Shown here: piece after piece, positions 63,072 through 64,000 of the stretch
Layout: each line of letters opens with the position of its first letter
Position numbering within the stretch: position 1 is the stretch's first letter
Assembly: GCA_035293945.1 (NCBI GenBank)
Contig: DATGLV010000024.1
Location: 124,001-188,000, forward strand
Length of the DNA stretch: 64,000 nucleotides
Reading direction: 5' to 3'
Origin: VAZQ01 sp035293945
GTDB lineage: Bacteria > Pseudomonadota > Alphaproteobacteria > Rhizobiales > Xanthobacteraceae
Notes under the pieces: model-generated
What the model was told of the DNA's origin: nothing
The model's database searches: none
What the model saw: the letters and a program-made list of their open reading frames with translations, nothing else
Translations under genes and position numbers: made by a program

Positions 63072-63506
63072 ATGCACCTCAATATGAAATCGCTGAGCCT
63101 TGCGGGCATCGCAGTTTCATTGTTCGCGAGCCCGGTTCTTGCCCATCATTCGTTCGCGATGTTCGATGCCGAGAAGAAGGTGACGCTGGAAGGCATCGTC
63201 AAAGAGTTCCAATGGACCAACCCGCATGCCTGGATCATGGTCACGGTCGCCGATTCAAATGGAGTGGCGCAGCCGTGGGCCATCGAGATGAACGGCCCGA
63301 GCGGCTTGGTTCGACAGGGCTGGAGACCGAAGACGTTGACGCCCGGAATGCCGATCACGCTGACGATTCATCCGCTCAAGGACGGTACGCACGGCGGCCA
63401 GTTCCTGGCGGTGAAGCTGCCGGACGGCACTGAGCTCGGCAATCCCAATCGTGAGCCGGTCAACGACGGTCCCGGCGGCGCCCCGAAGCCGGCCGAGACG
63501 CAGTAA
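63072..63506 (+). CDS. DUF6152-type exported protein
   Basis: 144 residues from ATG 63072 with CTGGAGAC upstream. A signal peptide (LSLAGIAVSLFASPVLA) is followed immediately by HHSFAMFDAEKKVTLEGIVKEF and FQWTNPHAWIMVTV, the hallmark of the DUF6152 family, with histidines at the mature N-terminus that may bind metal. An in-frame ATG at 63084 is an alternative. Often found beside the exported families encoded just upstream. Confidence 0.85.
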   Translation: MHLNMKSLSLAGIAVSLFASPVLAHHSFAMFDAEKKVTLEGIVKEFQWTNPHAWIMVTVADSNGVAQPWAIEMNGPSGLVRQGWRPKTLTPGMPITLTIHPLKDGTHGGQFLAVKLPDGTELGNPNREPVNDGPGGAPKPAETQ

Positions 63507-63540
63507 GCGCGGCTTGTCCAGGTAGAGTGATGCCTGCGCA

Positions 63541-63636
63541 TCGCCCGTCGAAAGACGGGCGAAACGGCGTTGTCGCGCGGGCATCCACGTTTTCTTTTGG
63601 CCAAGCAAATCTTGAATGCCCGGCATAAAGCCGGGC
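63541..63636. terminator. Two hairpins between convergent genes
   Basis: TCGCCCGTC (63541-63549) pairs with GACGGGCGA (63554-63562) around a GAAA loop; GCCCGGC (63618-63624) pairs with GCCGGGC (63630-63636). They lie between convergent genes, which suggests transcription ends here, but neither has a clear T-run. Confidence 0.5.
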
Positions 63637-63642
63637 CTGATT

Positions 63643-64000
63643 CTACCGCTCCGCCGCCTTGGCTTCGCCGGTCACCTCGAACGCGTAGTGAAAGGCCGGC
63701 AAATCCTCGCCGGGATGATCCTGCGCATAGGTGAGCTGCGGGATGCGGAAATTGTTCGGCCGCGTCTCTGTACCCTTGTAGATGCCCGGATAAAGATCGA
63801 TGAAGTGCCAGCCAGGCTCTCCGGTCGCCTTCATGATCAGCTCGACATCGCCCTGGCTGTTGAACGCGCAGGCGTAGCCGATGTAATCGTTGTCGTAGAC
63901 CACGTGATAGATGTTGGCGGTCTCGGTCCAGCCCACACCTTTGAGATGGATGCGGAACGTGGTGTTCGCGGGTCCGTGCCCGACATCGATCGGCAGTGCG
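63643..64000 (-). CDS. Partial gene, C-terminal part, unknown
   Basis: The frame is open to the right edge; only about 118 C-terminal residues are in the window. Readable pieces are PANTTFRIHLKGVGWTET, YHVVYDNDYIGYACAFNSQG, WHFIDLYPGIYKG and ending FHYAFEVTGEAKAAER. An apparent start at GTG 63936 is only an internal codon, because the frame continues upstream. No family recognised. Confidence 0.7.
   Translation of the reverse strand, partial: ALPIDVGHGPANTTFRIHLKGVGWTETANIYHVVYDNDYIGYACAFNSQGDVELIMKATGEPGWHFIDLYPGIYKGTETRPNNFRIPQLTYAQDHPGEDLPAFHYAFEVTGEAKAAER

Overview
The window is about 64 kb of high-GC DNA from an alphaproteobacterium. It most likely belongs to the Hyphomicrobiales (Rhizobiales), close to Bradyrhizobium, Rhodoplanes or Pseudolabrys. 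Three things point there: an ABC exporter-psd-pssA block, a complete acpXL-fabZXL-fabF2XL-fabF1XL-adhXL-lpxXL cluster for very-long-chain acylation of lipid A, and small-protein families and dispersed palindromic repeats that I associate with that group. Coding is dense on both strands. I found no rRNA, tRNA, CRISPR array or insertion sequence.

Region 1 (1-18.8 kb) is mainly envelope and housekeeping. It holds the 5' end of a LOG-family gene, an Atm1-like exporter, phosphatidylserine decarboxylase and synthase, a GST, methylmalonate-semialdehyde dehydrogenase, a MotA/OmpA motor pair, the Kup potassium importer, a rhodanese, a polyamine-type binding protein, the lipid A VLCFA operon on the minus strand, and a short RlpA.

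Region 2 (18.9-30.8 kb) is mixed. It has a small membrane protein, a Cys-rich small protein next to a PCuAC copper chaperone, an AhpD/CMD-like protein, an EutA reactivase without eutBC beside it, a TPR lipoprotein-like or secreted protein, two small secreted proteins, and a full dipeptide/nickel-type ABC importer operon (dppABCDF order).

Region 3 (31.0-39.3 kb) is the most interesting part. Two adjacent palindromic elements, each tied to CTAG ends, precede a tightly overlapping plus-strand series. The series is a SAM-domain/class III cyclase/NTPase/TPR protein, a YcaO enzyme, a TfuA-like partner, a thermolysin-like HExxH metallopeptidase, and a 195-residue protein of unknown family ending in five tandem GRGDLT/V hexapeptides. 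This looks like a RiPP-type peptide-modification locus with a signalling NTPase and a candidate repeat-containing substrate. A Crp/Fnr regulator converges on it.

Region 4 (40.3-47.3 kb) carries an HMG-CoA lyase/CoA-transferase pair, an orphan FixJ-type response regulator, a small Cys-rich protein, a tandem pair of paralogous small proteins, and ycjX-ycjF with a 16-bp tandem repeat running through the ycjF start codon.

Region 5 (47.4-64 kb) is catabolic and exported. It holds a Bug/TctC binding protein overlapping a PuuE-like deacetylase, an amino-acid-type binding protein, an MmgE/PrpD protein, a TcuA-like flavoprotein, a DUF3300 Asn-rich protein, an Asp/Glu-racemase-like protein without the usual cysteines, an iron-type binding protein, a YncE-like propeller, an MBL-fold hydrolase, a GlcG/HbpS protein, and four exported proteins of unknown role. 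Palindromic dispersed repeats sit in many of its gaps.
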